Positions 1 through 7,751 are shown, numbered from the stretch's first letter. The stretch is DNA of 25,970 nt from Porphyromonadaceae bacterium UBA4262 (GCA_002396085.1 DGWI01000039.1:1-25970), one strand, 5' to 3'. Notes: a model not told the origin generated them from the sequence alone. A program made the numbers and translations.

Positions 1-408
1 CTCGGTGTTGATGTCGGGCGATGCCATGCGGCGCGGCTCTCCGCCGCTCTCGCCGGTGAACGACGGGTCAAAGGCCAACGTAATGAAGCCCAACTCGGCC
101 ATGTGCTGGGCATAGAGACCGCTGCTCTGCTCCTTCACCGCGCCGAAGGGGCCACTCACTGCGATGGCGGGCAACTTGCCTTGTGCGCCCTTGGGGGTGT
201 ACAGGTCGGCCGCCAAGGCGATGCCATAGCGGTTGTGGAAGGTCACCTTTTGGTGCTCTATTTTGTCGCTCAGTGCGAATGTTTTGTCCCAATCTTGGGT
301 CAGTTTCAATTCTTGCATGTCGTTATTTTTAGGGTTAGTTTGATTGTCGGTTGTGCAGCCCGCCATAACCACTGCGGCGAGCGCAAGCATCATTGCGATT
401 TTCTTCAT
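1..408 (-). CDS. Alpha/beta-hydrolase (YcjY/dienelactone hydrolase-like) lipoprotein, N-terminal part only
   Basis: The reading frame starts at the ATG complementary to 406-408 and runs off the left edge, giving the first 136 residues. Residues 1-17 are a lipoprotein signal ending in the lipobox VMAGC, so the mature protein should be anchored through Cys17. The stretch GFITLAFDPSFTGESGGEPR, followed by ASPDI, matches the start of the hydrolase core in secreted YcjY/dienelactone-hydrolase-like proteins of Bacteroidales. The nucleophile serine and the other catalytic residues lie beyond the edge, so activity cannot be judged. Substrates of this family are poorly known; esters are likely. A -7 box on the minus strand lies 31 bp upstream of the start. 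Family assignment is fairly sure, function is not. Confidence 0.8.
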   Translation of the reverse strand, partial: MKKIAMMLALAAVVMAGCTTDNQTNPKNNDMQELKLTQDWDKTFALSDKIEHQKVTFHNRYGIALAADLYTPKGAQGKLPAIAVSGPFGAVKEQSSGLYAQHMAELGFITLAFDPSFTGESGGEPRRMASPDINTE

Positions 409-438
409 TTGAGGATCATGTTTGTTGGTTTTCGGCTA

Positions 439-446
439 CAAAGGTA
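439..446 (-). promoter_or_regulatory. Bacteroidetes -7 box for the hydrolase lipoprotein
   Basis: The minus strand reads TACCTTTG, a match to the Bacteroidetes sigma consensus TAnnTTTG, 31 bp before the start codon. A TTGA on the minus strand (461-464) is a weak -33 candidate with a somewhat short spacing. It is divergent from the promoter at 491-498. Confidence 0.65.
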
Positions 447-490
447 CAATTTTTTCACCATCAAGCATAATTTTCTCTCCCGAAAAACAC

Positions 491-498
491 TAACTTTG
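491..498 (+). promoter_or_regulatory. Bacteroidetes -7 box for the 520-954 gene
   Basis: TAACTTTG matches TAnnTTTG and lies 21 bp before the ATG at 520, implying a very short 5' UTR. Confidence 0.65.
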
Positions 499-519
499 CA
501 CTTTATTTCTCTCTAAACT

Positions 520-954
520 ATGGATAATCAGACATTAAACAAGGAGCAAGTGACTTGGGTCATCGACTTGCTGCCCAGGAGGGTGCCGGCCCATGGGGCA
601 GGGCAGTTCTTTGCCGTCGAGAGCCACTTGCTGCAAGGTGCTCATCTTGAGCAGTTGGCACACAAGTTTGCCAACATCTTACTCAAACTCAACTGCTACT
701 ATGACTTCAAGGTGGCATGCGGCGATGACGAGATGCTCAACCCTCCACCCGAGCGACTGGAGCAACTTGTGTGGCAGTGTGTCACCGGCAACGATCTGCC
801 AGCATTCATGCACATTGCGCTAACACCGGCTCCCACCACCATCACAGTGGCTCGCGGCGACATTAATATGACGCTTAATCAACCCACCGATGTCATGCTG
901 CAACTGGTCACGCAACTGGCGCATGCCGAAGGCCTCTTTGTCTGGCCTGCCTAA
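520..954 (+). CDS. Conserved-looking small protein of unknown function
   Basis: This encodes 144 residues with no signal peptide or membrane segment, so it is probably cytoplasmic. I do not recognise the family. The N-terminal third contains the run LLPRRVPAHGAGQFFAVE, and the rest looks like an alpha/beta domain with hydrophobic helices (FANILLKLNCYY, VMLQLVTQLAHAEGLFV). The start is supported by a -7 box 21 bp upstream and by the absence of another good start. Its neighbour argS has its own -7 box at 1020, so the two need not be co-transcribed. It is probably a real gene, because the promoter, start and base composition agree, but no role can be assigned. Confidence 0.75.
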   Translation: MDNQTLNKEQVTWVIDLLPRRVPAHGAGQFFAVESHLLQGAHLEQLAHKFANILLKLNCYYDFKVACGDDEMLNPPPERLEQLVWQCVTGNDLPAFMHIALTPAPTTITVARGDINMTLNQPTDVMLQLVTQLAHAEGLFVWPA

Positions 955-1019
955 TGCTTATTTGGCACTGATTGAGCGAAAAACTGAGGACTGACTACCG
1001 ACAACCGAAAACTTTTTTG

Positions 1020-1027
1020 TAACTTTG
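1020..1027 (+). promoter_or_regulatory. Bacteroidetes -7 box for argS
   Basis: TAACTTTG lies 95 bp before the chosen argS start at 1123. The 5' UTR would contain the AATTCTCAATT repeats at 1072-1116. Confidence 0.6.
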
Positions 1028-1071
1028 CACGATTTTTAGGCTTTGCCCGTCGCAAGATGATGCTTAGTCAA

Positions 1072-1116
1072 TTCTCAATTCACAATTCTCAATTTACAAT
1101 TCACAATTCTCAATTT
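1072..1116 (+). repeat. AATTCTCAATT tandem short repeats in the argS leader
   Basis: Units of the type TCAATTCACAATTC recur about three to four times (variants TTCTCAATT, TTTACAATT, TTCACAATT). They create an in-frame extension upstream of argS that is repeat-derived rather than genuine protein. Related AATTCTTAATT strings occur at 10373-10400 and 11340-11362. Confidence 0.75.
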
Positions 1117-1122
1117 GTAAGA

Positions 1123-2907
1123 ATGATTGATTCCATACTCTCACAAGCCACCGCGCAGGCGGTGAAAGAACTCTACGGTGTGGATTTCCCCGCCGAGAAG
1201 ATTGTTCCCCAGACCACCAAGAAGGAGTTTGAGGGCAACGAGACCATTGTCGTGTTCCCCTTCTTGAAGGCCTCGCACAAGGCCCCTGACGCAACAGCGC
1301 AGGAGATAGGCGACTATCTGGTGGCTCACTGCGATGCCGTCGAGAAGTTCAACGTCATCAAGGGCTTCCTCAACATCACCATCCGTCCATCGTTTTGGAC
1401 CGGTCTGCTCAATCAGGTGGCTGGTTCACCCAACTACGGTTTCACGCCTGTCACCGATGACTCGCAACTGGTGATGATTGAGTACTCGTCGCCCAACACC
1501 AACAAGCCCCTGCACCTGGGGCATGTGCGCAACAATCTGCTGGGCTACAGCCTGTCGCGCATCATGCACGCCTGTGGATACAAGGTGGTCAAGACCAACA
1601 TCGTCAACGACCGGGGCATACACATCTGCAAGTCAATGCTCGCATGGCTCAAGTGGGGCAATGGTGCCACACCCCAGTCGACCGGCAAGAAGGGCGATCA
1701 CTTGATTGGCGACTACTATGTCGAGTTTGACAAGCACTACAAGGCCGAGGTCAAGCAACTCATGACCGAGCAGGGCCTGTCGCAAGAGGAGGCCGAGAAG
1801 CAGAGCGCACTCATGCAGGAGGCTCGCGAGATGCTGCGCAAGTGGGAAGAGGGCGACGCTGAGGTGCGCAAGTTGTGGAGCACCATGAACGAGTGGGTAT
1901 ATGCCGGCTTCGATGAGACCTATCGCCGTCTGGGTGTCGACTTTGACAAGATTTACTATGAGAGCAACACCTATCTCGAAGGCAAGGAGAAGGTGATGGA
2001 GGGGCTGGAGAAGGGCTTCTTCTATCGCAAGGAGGATGGCAGTGTGTGGGCCGACCTTACTGCCGACGGCTTGGATCAAAAACTCTTGCTGCGCAGCGAT
2101 GGCACATCGGTCTACATGACGCAAGACATTGGCACAGCCAAACTCCGCTACCAAGACTATCCCATCGACAAGATGATCTATGTGGTGGGCAATGAGCAGA
2201 ATTATCACTTCCAGGTGCTTTCGCTGTTGCTCGACAAGTTGGGCTTCAAGTGGGGCAAGGATCTGATTCACTTCTCTTACGGCATGGTTGAGTTGCCCGA
2301 AGGCAAAATGAAGTCACGCGAGGGCACCGTGGTCGATGCCGATGACCTGATGGACGAGATGATTGGAACAGCGCGCCAGATGAGCGATGAGCGTGAGAGC
2401 CTCAAGGATCTCACCGAGGCCGAGCGCGACGATGTGTTGCGCATGATTGGCTTGGGCGCACTCAAGTACTTCATCCTCAAGGTTGACCCGCGCAAGAACA
2501 TGACCTTCAACCCCAAGGAGTCAATCGACTTTAACGGCAACACGGGCCCGTTCGTGCAGTACACCTATGCCCGCATTCAGTCCATCCTGCGCAAGTGCCA
2601 AGATGACATTGACGGCACCGATATCTCAACAGTGGCTCCCAATGACAAGGAGACGGCTCTCATTCAGCGTCTGATTGACTTCAGCGCCACTGTGGCCGAC
2701 GCTGGCAAGAATTACAGTCCGGCACTCATTGCCAACTATGTCTACGATCTGGCCAAGGAATTCAACCAGTTCTATCACGACTACAGCATCTTGCGCGAGG
2801 AGGATGCGCTGGTGCGCGTGTTCCGCCTCAAGTTGGCTCGCACTGTGGGGCAGATCATCAAACGTGCCGTCTGGTTGCTGGGCATGGAGGTGCCCGAGCG
2901 CATGTGA
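1123..2907 (+). CDS. argS: Arginyl-tRNA synthetase
   Basis: This class I aminoacyl-tRNA synthetase charges tRNA-Arg with arginine in the cytoplasm. The order is an N-terminal tRNA-binding (Add1) domain at about residues 1-110, the HIGH motif as HLGH at 131-134 within SSPNTNKPLHLGHVRNN, a KMSKS-equivalent MKSRE at 396-400, and a C-terminal DALR anticodon-binding domain ending GMEVPERM. The frame is open from 1057, but the first 22 codons of that frame are the intergenic AATTCTCAATT repeat. I start at ATG 1123 (MIDSILSQA), which gives 594 residues, near the ~597 usual in Bacteroides. There is no Shine-Dalgarno sequence, as usual in this phylum. It appears intact and essential. Confidence 0.97.
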   Translation: MIDSILSQATAQAVKELYGVDFPAEKIVPQTTKKEFEGNETIVVFPFLKASHKAPDATAQEIGDYLVAHCDAVEKFNVIKGFLNITIRPSFWTGLLNQVAGSPNYGFTPVTDDSQLVMIEYSSPNTNKPLHLGHVRNNLLGYSLSRIMHACGYKVVKTNIVNDRGIHICKSMLAWLKWGNGATPQSTGKKGDHLIGDYYVEFDKHYKAEVKQLMTEQGLSQEEAEKQSALMQEAREMLRKWEEGDAEVRKLWSTMNEWVYAGFDETYRRLGVDFDKIYYESNTYLEGKEKVMEGLEKGFFYRKEDGSVWADLTADGLDQKLLLRSDGTSVYMTQDIGTAKLRYQDYPIDKMIYVVGNEQNYHFQVLSLLLDKLGFKWGKDLIHFSYGMVELPEGKMKSREGTVVDADDLMDEMIGTARQMSDERESLKDLTEAERDDVLRMIGLGALKYFILKVDPRKNMTFNPKESIDFNGNTGPFVQYTYARIQSILRKCQDDIDGTDISTVAPNDKETALIQRLIDFSATVADAGKNYSPALIANYVYDLAKEFNQFYHDYSILREEDALVRVFRLKLARTVGQIIKRAVWLLGMEVPERM

Positions 2908-2944
2908 TCAGTGTTGGCACGCATTTTGCAATATCCAAGTTAAG

Positions 2945-2992
2945 TCTAGTCTTTCTAGATAGTCTAGAATTTCTAGATATTCTAGAGCAAAC
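2945..2992 (+). repeat. TCTAGA-type short tandem repeats upstream of the BI-1 gene
   Basis: Degenerate units of about 9-11 bp built around TCTAGA/TTCTAGAT repeat four to five times just before the gene at 3012. Similar TCTAG units lie in the fabG leader at 11251-11285. No convincing TAnnTTTG box is seen between argS and 3012. Confidence 0.7.
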
Positions 2993-3011
2993 TTTATTCT
3001 GCTAGATAAAA

Positions 3012-3740
3012 ATGGAAAATAACAATTATTACAACAATTATGGTTATGCCACGGCCGCGCAGGCCGAGAGCGAACTGTCGCTGAGCCGCTATGTGGCCAG
3101 TGTCATGCGTCGCGTCTATGGCAAGATGTTCTTGGGATTGCTTGTCACGGCCATCACCTCGGTTCTGGTGATGAGCAATGCAACCCTGATGTCGTTGTTC
3201 TTCTCGTCGCGAGCCACATTCTTCATTCTGGCGATCGCCGAGTTGGGGCTGGTGTTCTATCTCTCGGCCCGCATCGACAAGTTGCAGCCCTCGACGGCAA
3301 CGGCATTGTTCTATCTCTATGCTGTGCTCAATGGGGTCACCCTCACGCCGATATTCTTGATTTACACGGGGTCTTCAATCGCATTGACATTCGGCATCAC
3401 CTCGATTACCTTTGGTGCAATGTGTCTTTACGGCTATGTCACCAAGCAGGATCTGAGCAAGATGGGCGCCATCCTGTTCATGGCACTCATAGGCCTCATC
3501 TTGTGCACGATTGTCAATCTGTTCTTAAAGAGTACTGCCATGGACTGGATCATCAGCCTAGCGGGTGTAGCCATCTTTGTCGGCCTCACTGCATGGGATA
3601 CACAGAGCATCAAGCGCATGGTTGAGATGGCCGATCCGGGCCAGACGGGCAAGATTGCCACGCTGGGTGCGTTGAGCCTTTATCTTGATTTCATCAACCT
3701 GTTCATCTATCTGCTGCGCATCTTCGGCAGCCGTGACTGA
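3012..3740 (+). CDS. Bax inhibitor-1/YccA family inner-membrane protein
   Basis: This protein of 242 residues has a polar Asn/Tyr-rich N-terminus and seven predicted membrane helices at about 37-57, 67-87, 96-116, 120-140, 151-171, 177-197 and 219-237. Two conserved acidic positions typical of the BI-1/TMBIM fold are present: Asp196 in AWDTQSIK and Asp226 in LYLDFINLF, matching the di-aspartyl pair of the bacterial homologue YetJ, a pH-sensitive calcium leak channel. The E. coli homologue YccA modulates FtsH. Which role applies here cannot be told. It ends 17 bp before the next gene and probably forms a small operon with it. Length and topology are normal. Confidence 0.93.
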   Translation: MENNNYYNNYGYATAAQAESELSLSRYVASVMRRVYGKMFLGLLVTAITSVLVMSNATLMSLFFSSRATFFILAIAELGLVFYLSARIDKLQPSTATALFYLYAVLNGVTLTPIFLIYTGSSIALTFGITSITFGAMCLYGYVTKQDLSKMGAILFMALIGLILCTIVNLFLKSTAMDWIISLAGVAIFVGLTAWDTQSIKRMVEMADPGQTGKIATLGALSLYLDFINLFIYLLRIFGSRD

Positions 3741-3757
3741 CGCAACGTGGTCATGAG

Positions 3758-4720
3758 ATGAAACGGGGACGCAAAATAGTGGCGTGGTCATTCGCCACTA
3801 CTGTCTTACTGTTGCTGGCCGCGCTGGTCGGCAGCAGTTTTTATATGCTCGACTTTGCCTTGTCGCCCTTGCAGCGCAGTGACGATGAGGCGATTGAGCG
3901 TTTGGCTCATCATGCCCCCGATGCTGTTGTGTCATGGGTCGACAGTGTGCGCAGTGTTGGCGCATTGCGCGACACCACCATTGACATCGATGGTGTGCCG
4001 GCTCATGCCTGGTATTTGCGGGCTGATGCCGACTCCATGCCTGTGGCGTTGCTCGTGCATGGCTACAAGGATACGGGTCTGTCGATGCTGCACATTGCCC
4101 ATCTCTATCACCACGACTTGGGCATGAATGTGTTCATGCCCGACCTGCCTGCGCATGGTCACACGCCTGGCGACCACATCGACATGGGATGGAGTGACGA
4201 TTGCAAGCATGTCTTGCGGTGGATTGAAGTGGCTGACGATATGTTTCGTGGCGGTTATGCCAGGTGCGACATGGTGCTGCATGGCATCTCGATGGGTGCG
4301 TCGACGGTGATGAATGTTGCTGGCAGTATGCCATCGGCTTGCGTGCGCTGCGTGGTCGAGGATTGTGGCTACACGAGTGCGTGGGACGAGTTCTCTTACC
4401 AGTTGGATGCTATGTTCGGCTTGCCTGAATTTCCACTGCTCTACACCACCAGTGCATTGTGTCGCCTGCGCTACGGCTGGTCGTTCGGCCAGGCAAGTAG
4501 TCTCAAGCAGTTGACGCAGTGTCACTTGCCCATGCTCTTCATTCATGGCGACAGCGATGATTTTGTGCCCACAGCCATGGTGCAAACGCTCTATGATGCC
4601 AAGCCCCAGCCCAAGCAGTTGTGGCTTGCTCCAGGCTCGGCTCATGCGCGTGCCTATAGCGACCATCCAGTTGAATACACCCGTCTGGTCGGGGACTTCG
4701 TTGGGCAGTATTGTCACTAG
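3758..4720 (+). CDS. Membrane-anchored alpha/beta hydrolase
   Basis: This 320-residue protein has an N-terminal signal anchor (about 8-30) followed by an extracytoplasmic alpha/beta-hydrolase domain. Visible features are the oxyanion region LLVHGYKDTG (98-107), the nucleophile elbow GISMG with Ser178, the acid motif HGDSDDFVP with probable Asp267, and the catalytic His296 in GSAHARAY. The triad is therefore complete. It resembles the serine aminopeptidase/BAAT-like hydrolases common in Bacteroidetes and Firmicutes; the substrate, an ester or acyl compound, is unknown. It starts 17 bp after the BI-1 gene with no promoter between them, so co-transcription is likely. A hairpin at 4733-4768 may end the operon. 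Confidence 0.88.
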   Translation: MKRGRKIVAWSFATTVLLLLAALVGSSFYMLDFALSPLQRSDDEAIERLAHHAPDAVVSWVDSVRSVGALRDTTIDIDGVPAHAWYLRADADSMPVALLVHGYKDTGLSMLHIAHLYHHDLGMNVFMPDLPAHGHTPGDHIDMGWSDDCKHVLRWIEVADDMFRGGYARCDMVLHGISMGASTVMNVAGSMPSACVRCVVEDCGYTSAWDEFSYQLDAMFGLPEFPLLYTTSALCRLRYGWSFGQASSLKQLTQCHLPMLFIHGDSDDFVPTAMVQTLYDAKPQPKQLWLAPGSAHARAYSDHPVEYTRLVGDFVGQYCH

Positions 4721-4732
4721 CCTGATGGTTGC

Positions 4733-4768
4733 CAGGGGGCTAACATTGTGCATTACCCCAGCGCCCTG
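4733..4768 (+). terminator. Probable terminator hairpin after the BI-1/hydrolase pair
   Basis: CAGGGGGCT (4733-4741) pairs with AGCGCCCTG (4760-4768) with one mismatch, followed by TTTAC and, further on, a T-run. It is a moderate candidate. Confidence 0.5.
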
Positions 4769-4836
4769 TTTACAAACCGAAACCAAAGTTTACATTTTTT
4801 AGTGCGAGAAATTGCTGCTATTACAAAATAAAGTAC

Positions 4837-4844
4837 TAATTTTG
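4837..4844 (+). promoter_or_regulatory. Bacteroidetes -7 box for the repeat-protein/M23 pair
   Basis: TAATTTTG matches TAnnTTTG 35 bp before ATG 4880. A TTG at 4812-4814 is 22 bp further upstream and could serve as the -33 element. Confidence 0.6.
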
Positions 4845-4879
4845 AGCGTTTTTTAGTCAAACCATTAAAATTGGACACT

Positions 4880-5308
4880 ATGAAATTGAGTAGAAGAATA
4901 TTTGCATGGGTTCTCGCAGGGGCAGTGCTGCTGGGCACTGCAGCAACGGTAAGCGCCCAGCGCATGAGCAATAGCAGCGGCAGCAACATTGGCCGTGTTG
5001 AGAGTGATGGCCGCGTCTACAACAGCAGTGGCAGTAACATGGGCCGCATCGAGAATGGCGGTCGCATCTACAACAGCAGTGGCAGCTATGTGGGCAAGGT
5101 CGAGAGCGACGGTCGCATGTACAACAGCAGTGGCAGCTACATTGGCCGTGTCGAGAGCGATGGCCGTGTCTACAACAGCAGTGGCAGTTACATGGGCCGT
5201 GTTGAGAGCGGTGGTCGCATCTACAACAGCAGTGGCAGTTTCATTGGCGAGGCTCGTGGCGTAGACACCAAGAAGGCGGCTGTGCTCTTTTTCTTTAAAC
5301 TGATTTAA
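4880..5308 (+). CDS. Secreted protein made of 17-residue NSSGS tandem repeats
   Basis: This encodes 142 residues. Residues 1-27 form a Sec signal peptide ending near VSAQ. Most of the mature part is a tandem array with exact 17-residue period: NSSGS begins at residues 31, 48, 65, 82, 99 and 116, each followed by xxGRVESDGRVY-like text. There is no lipobox and no membrane segment after the signal. The C-terminus (VDTKKAAVLFFFKLI) is hydrophobic and basic. Short Gly/Tyr repeats of this kind suggest a beta-rich surface or periplasmic structure, but I do not know a function. A TTG nine bases upstream also keeps the frame open; I prefer ATG 4880 because it gives a clean signal peptide. It lies 7 bp before an M23/LysM peptidase gene, so the two are likely co-expressed in the envelope. 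Confidence 0.85.
   Translation: MKLSRRIFAWVLAGAVLLGTAATVSAQRMSNSSGSNIGRVESDGRVYNSSGSNMGRIENGGRIYNSSGSYVGKVESDGRMYNSSGSYIGRVESDGRVYNSSGSYMGRVESGGRIYNSSGSFIGEARGVDTKKAAVLFFFKLI
4970..5248 (+). repeat. 51-bp coding tandem repeat
   Basis: The DNA under the NSSGS array repeats with a 51-bp period, five full units and a partial sixth, and is well conserved at the nucleotide level (AACAGCAGTGGCAG recurs). Because the period is a multiple of three and stop-free, other frames and the antisense strand are also open here. Confidence 0.9.
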
Positions 5309-5315
5309 TTTGCTT

Positions 5316-6311
5316 ATGAGTTTTAGACATATTATAACCCTGGCCGTGGTGGCCATCATGGCCATGACGGCCAATGACGTTGCTGCACAAAATCTGCAGA
5401 GCGCCAAGAACAACAGCCGGATGCATGCCAACTTGCTCGCACGACAGTCGCGCATCCAGGATCAGATTAAACTTGAAGAGGCTCAGAAGTATGCCTCACA
5501 ACTCTACGAGGAGGAAGAACCCGAACCCGACATCTACACCGAGGGATGGGAGAGCGATCGCGTCAATCCTTACAAAAACGCCAACGTGCCTCAGACCAAG
5601 GTTATCGATGTGCGTGGATTCCACATGCCCATCAAGGGTAACTACATTACCTCGCCCTATGGCTATCGTCCGGCATTCCGTCGCACACACAAGGGTGTGG
5701 ACATGCGCAGCGCAGTGGGCGATACCGTTTATGCGGCATTCACCGGTAAGGTGCGTTTGACCAAGTTTGAGCGTGGTGGCTACGGTTTCTATGTCATCCT
5801 GCGCCACGACAATGGTCTGGAGACTGTCTATGGTCACCTCACACGATTCCTTGTGCAGCCCAACCAGTTTGTCAAGGCAGGCCAGCCCATCGCACTCAGT
5901 GGAAACACAGGTCGCAGCACGGGTCCGCACCTGCACTTCGAGACTCGCTTCATGGGTTACGCCATTAACCCGGCGGCTATCATCGACTTTGCTAACCGCA
6001 CGACTCACACCGATACTTACACCTTCAACAAGAGCAACTATACCGAGAGCCGCTCATACGCACCCAGTCGCCGATATGCGGCTGTGCGTTCAACGGGCAA
6101 CTCTTCGAGTTATAGTGGCAAGAGCAATGTGCGTAAGTACGACTCTAGGACAAAGAAGCGTACGGCACAGCGCAGCACCTACAAGGTGCGCAAGGGCGAC
6201 AATCTGGGCAAGATTGCTGCACGCAATGGCACAACGGTCGCTCAGCTCAAGAAACTGAATGGTATCAAGGGTGACAAGGTCCAGTCGGGCAAAGTACTCC
6301 GCGTCAAGTAA
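5316..6311 (+). CDS. Secreted M23-family endopeptidase with C-terminal LysM
   Basis: This 331-residue protein has a signal peptide (about 1-24, ending DVAAQ), a helical Gln/Glu-rich linker (26-72), an M23 (LytM/gluzincin) domain at about 105-225, a Ser/Arg/Tyr-rich linker, and a LysM peptidoglycan-binding domain at 288-331. The zinc ligands are visible: His125 and Asp129 in HKGVD, and His207 in HLHF; His174 in VYGH is the expected general base. It therefore looks catalytically competent and should cut peptide cross-links in peptidoglycan in the periplasm, or regulate an amidase. I start at ATG 5316 rather than the TTG two codons earlier. It follows the repeat protein by 7 bp and is followed by a terminator at 6334-6376. 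Confidence 0.95.
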   Translation: MSFRHIITLAVVAIMAMTANDVAAQNLQSAKNNSRMHANLLARQSRIQDQIKLEEAQKYASQLYEEEEPEPDIYTEGWESDRVNPYKNANVPQTKVIDVRGFHMPIKGNYITSPYGYRPAFRRTHKGVDMRSAVGDTVYAAFTGKVRLTKFERGGYGFYVILRHDNGLETVYGHLTRFLVQPNQFVKAGQPIALSGNTGRSTGPHLHFETRFMGYAINPAAIIDFANRTTHTDTYTFNKSNYTESRSYAPSRRYAAVRSTGNSSSYSGKSNVRKYDSRTKKRTAQRSTYKVRKGDNLGKIAARNGTTVAQLKKLNGIKGDKVQSGKVLRVK

Positions 6312-6333
6312 AATAACAGTTAACTAAGAATTA

Positions 6334-6376
6334 CATGCAATCACCCCCAACAATGGAGATGGCTGCATGTTTTTTT
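6334..6376 (+). terminator. Intrinsic terminator after the M23 gene
   Basis: CATGCA (6334-6339) pairs with TGCATG (6364-6369), with partial pairing inside, and is followed directly by a run of seven Ts. The next gene starts at 6392, so that gene may depend on read-through or on an unseen promoter. Confidence 0.6.
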
Positions 6377-6391
6377 ATAAAACAAATGACT

Positions 6392-6982
6392 ATGAAACGA
6401 TTGACTAACACGATGCTGCTCCTGGCAATGATGCTGGTCAGCATGAATGCACAAGCTGCACTCAACGACTTGGAGAAAGAGATGGTGGGGCATTTCACCG
6501 CTCAAAGCGAAGAGCCGGGCGATGACGAGCATCCAGCCGACAACCCCATGTATTTCACGTATGTCTTTGACTTTCGTGCCGACAAGACATTCACCATCCA
6601 GATTATCTTAGACCAGACTCAAGAGTTTGCGCTCGATATCAGTGATGCTGAGAAGCAATATGCCAACACGCTCATCCTGCATGCCGTCCAGACCATCGAA
6701 GGGAAATGGCGGTGCACGAGCCATAGCATCATTCTCGATGATTCGGGTGTTGTCGACCGTAAGGTGGATGTGAAGATGAAGAACGATGATGAAATTGCAC
6801 GAGTCATGCTTGCGAACATTGACAAAGATGATCTCGTCGACGAGCCGCTTAGCGACCAAACCATCATGTTGCGCGGCAATGGTGCCGTGGGGGGAAAAGA
6901 ATATGAGGTGTCGTTTAACGAGGCCATTACTTTCCTTGAGGACAGTGCAGGAAAAACATTAGAACTATATGCTGAAGAATAG
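6392..6982 (+). CDS. Secreted protein of unknown function
   Basis: From ATG 6392 this gives 196 residues with a signal peptide (MKRLTNTMLLLAMMLVSMNAQA). The frame is open 19 codons further upstream, but that part runs through the preceding terminator and is not protein-like. The mature part begins ALNDLEKEMVGHFTAQ and alternates beta-rich stretches (YFTYVFDFRADKTFTIQII, GKWRCTSHSIIL, GKEYEVSFNEAITFL), which resembles the small secreted lipocalin-like beta-barrel proteins of Bacteroidales. There are no catalytic motifs. I cannot name the family; the barrel idea is inference. Confidence 0.75.
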   Translation: MKRLTNTMLLLAMMLVSMNAQAALNDLEKEMVGHFTAQSEEPGDDEHPADNPMYFTYVFDFRADKTFTIQIILDQTQEFALDISDAEKQYANTLILHAVQTIEGKWRCTSHSIILDDSGVVDRKVDVKMKNDDEIARVMLANIDKDDLVDEPLSDQTIMLRGNGAVGGKEYEVSFNEAITFLEDSAGKTLELYAEE

Positions 6983-7358
6983 CAGCCACAATTCTTCACG
7001 ACGATAAAGAAAGGGAACTATATCCTTGTTGTCCTCATATTCTCACGCAGATTCCGCAGATAATAGAAAACAACTTAAACAATTTAAATTTAGTAGTTAA
7101 GTAGTTAAAGGTAGTCAAAGGTAGTTAAGTAAAACAGCTTGGCTGAACCTTAACCTTTACACTCCCTTTTAGGGGGGGCACTGAAAAGAATTAAGATTGT
7201 TGAGTAAGTTGTTTGGGTTGGTTTTAATAATCATAATGGACAACGAGAACAATCAAAAAGATAAAATTTGATGAATCTTGATGGGGTTTGATGGTTTTGA
7301 TGAGAGATATATCACCAAAGCCACCAAAGTCCTTCAAAGACCATCAAAAAAATAGGGA
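6983..7358. repeat. AT-rich spacer with several families of short repeats
   Basis: No gene is supported here. The spacer contains TCACGCAGATTCCGCAGAT (7034-7052), a run of AGTAGTTAAG/AAAGGTAGTC units (7092-7132), and a stretch of TTTGATGG-like units (about 7265-7305) followed by their inverted relatives CCACCAAAG/CCATCAAA (7316-7348). The last two together could form an imperfect hairpin. Confidence 0.65.
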
Positions 7359-7360
7359 GT

Positions 7361-7646
7361 TATATACGAGTTGTCCCCCAATTAGTATTTTATTTTTTGT
7401 GATGAAGCAGCGTCACCGAAGGTGACAATCTGAGTAACCGGGGGTGGAGCGTTAGCGACACCTCCGGTATGAGGGCATACTAAATATCTCGCTGAAAGCG
7501 AGTACCTTGTCACGAAAACTAAATGCTCGCCTTCAGCGAGGATAATAGTTTGCATTCTGTCCGAGGGTGTCGCAAGCTCCACCCACGGTTACTCAACTCA
7601 GTCGCTTTCAGCGACAAAGCATACCCTGGGGACAACTGGTATATAG
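7361..7646. mobile_element. ~290-bp inverted-repeat (MITE/REP-like) element
   Basis: The ends are inverted repeats: TATATACGAGTTGTCCCCCA (7361-7380) and TGGGGACAACTGGTATATA (7628-7646), differing by one mismatch and one extra C. The interior is also folded symmetrically: GTAACC...GGTGGAGC (7435-7450) mirrors 7573-7590, and four small hairpins are paired across the centre. They are GTCACC-GAA-GGTGAC (7412-7426), CTCGCT-GAA-AGCGAG (7488-7502), CTCGC-CTTCA-GCGAG (7526-7540) and GTCGCT-TTC-AGCGAC (7601-7615). There is no transposase and no credible ORF. It resembles a non-autonomous palindromic element; target-site duplications are not evident. An alternative is a structured RNA gene. Mobility is inferred, the symmetry is seen. 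Confidence 0.6.
7437..7468. repeat. Hairpin module with GA/GA mismatch, copy 1
   Basis: ACCGG-G-GGTG-GA-GC-GTTA-GC-GA-CACC-T-CCGGT is a 32-bp symmetric hairpin in which opposing GA/GA bases would form tandem sheared pairs if it is RNA. A second copy on the opposite strand lies at 7565-7584 and a reduced copy at 8927-8943. Confidence 0.65.
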
Positions 7647-7751
7647 TTGCCAAAAATATCAAGAATTAAAGAATTCCAGGAATGAACAAAAAAGAATTCC
7701 TAAATTCCTAAAATTGCGCCCGTTCGGTTGCGAGCAAAAGGTTCGTGATTA

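Noticed and set aside
1057..1122. N-terminal extension of ArgS (22 codons)
   Set aside because: It is translated from the AATTCTCAATT intergenic repeats (SIHNSQFTIHNSQF) and does not match the ArgS N-terminus.
3932..4786. 284-codon antisense frame opposite the alpha/beta hydrolase
   Set aside because: The plus frame has the complete catalytic triad and signal anchor; the antisense frame has none.
4865..5455. 196-codon antisense frame over the NSSGS repeat gene, rich in TATAVVDA repeats
   Set aside because: The 51-bp repeat has no stop in several frames, which produces pseudo-repeats. The plus frame has a signal peptide and promoter.
7361..7646. Considered as a CRISPR array or integron attachment array
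   Set aside because: The hairpins are arranged as a mirror around one centre and are not regularly spaced direct repeats with unique spacers; no cas or integrase gene is near.
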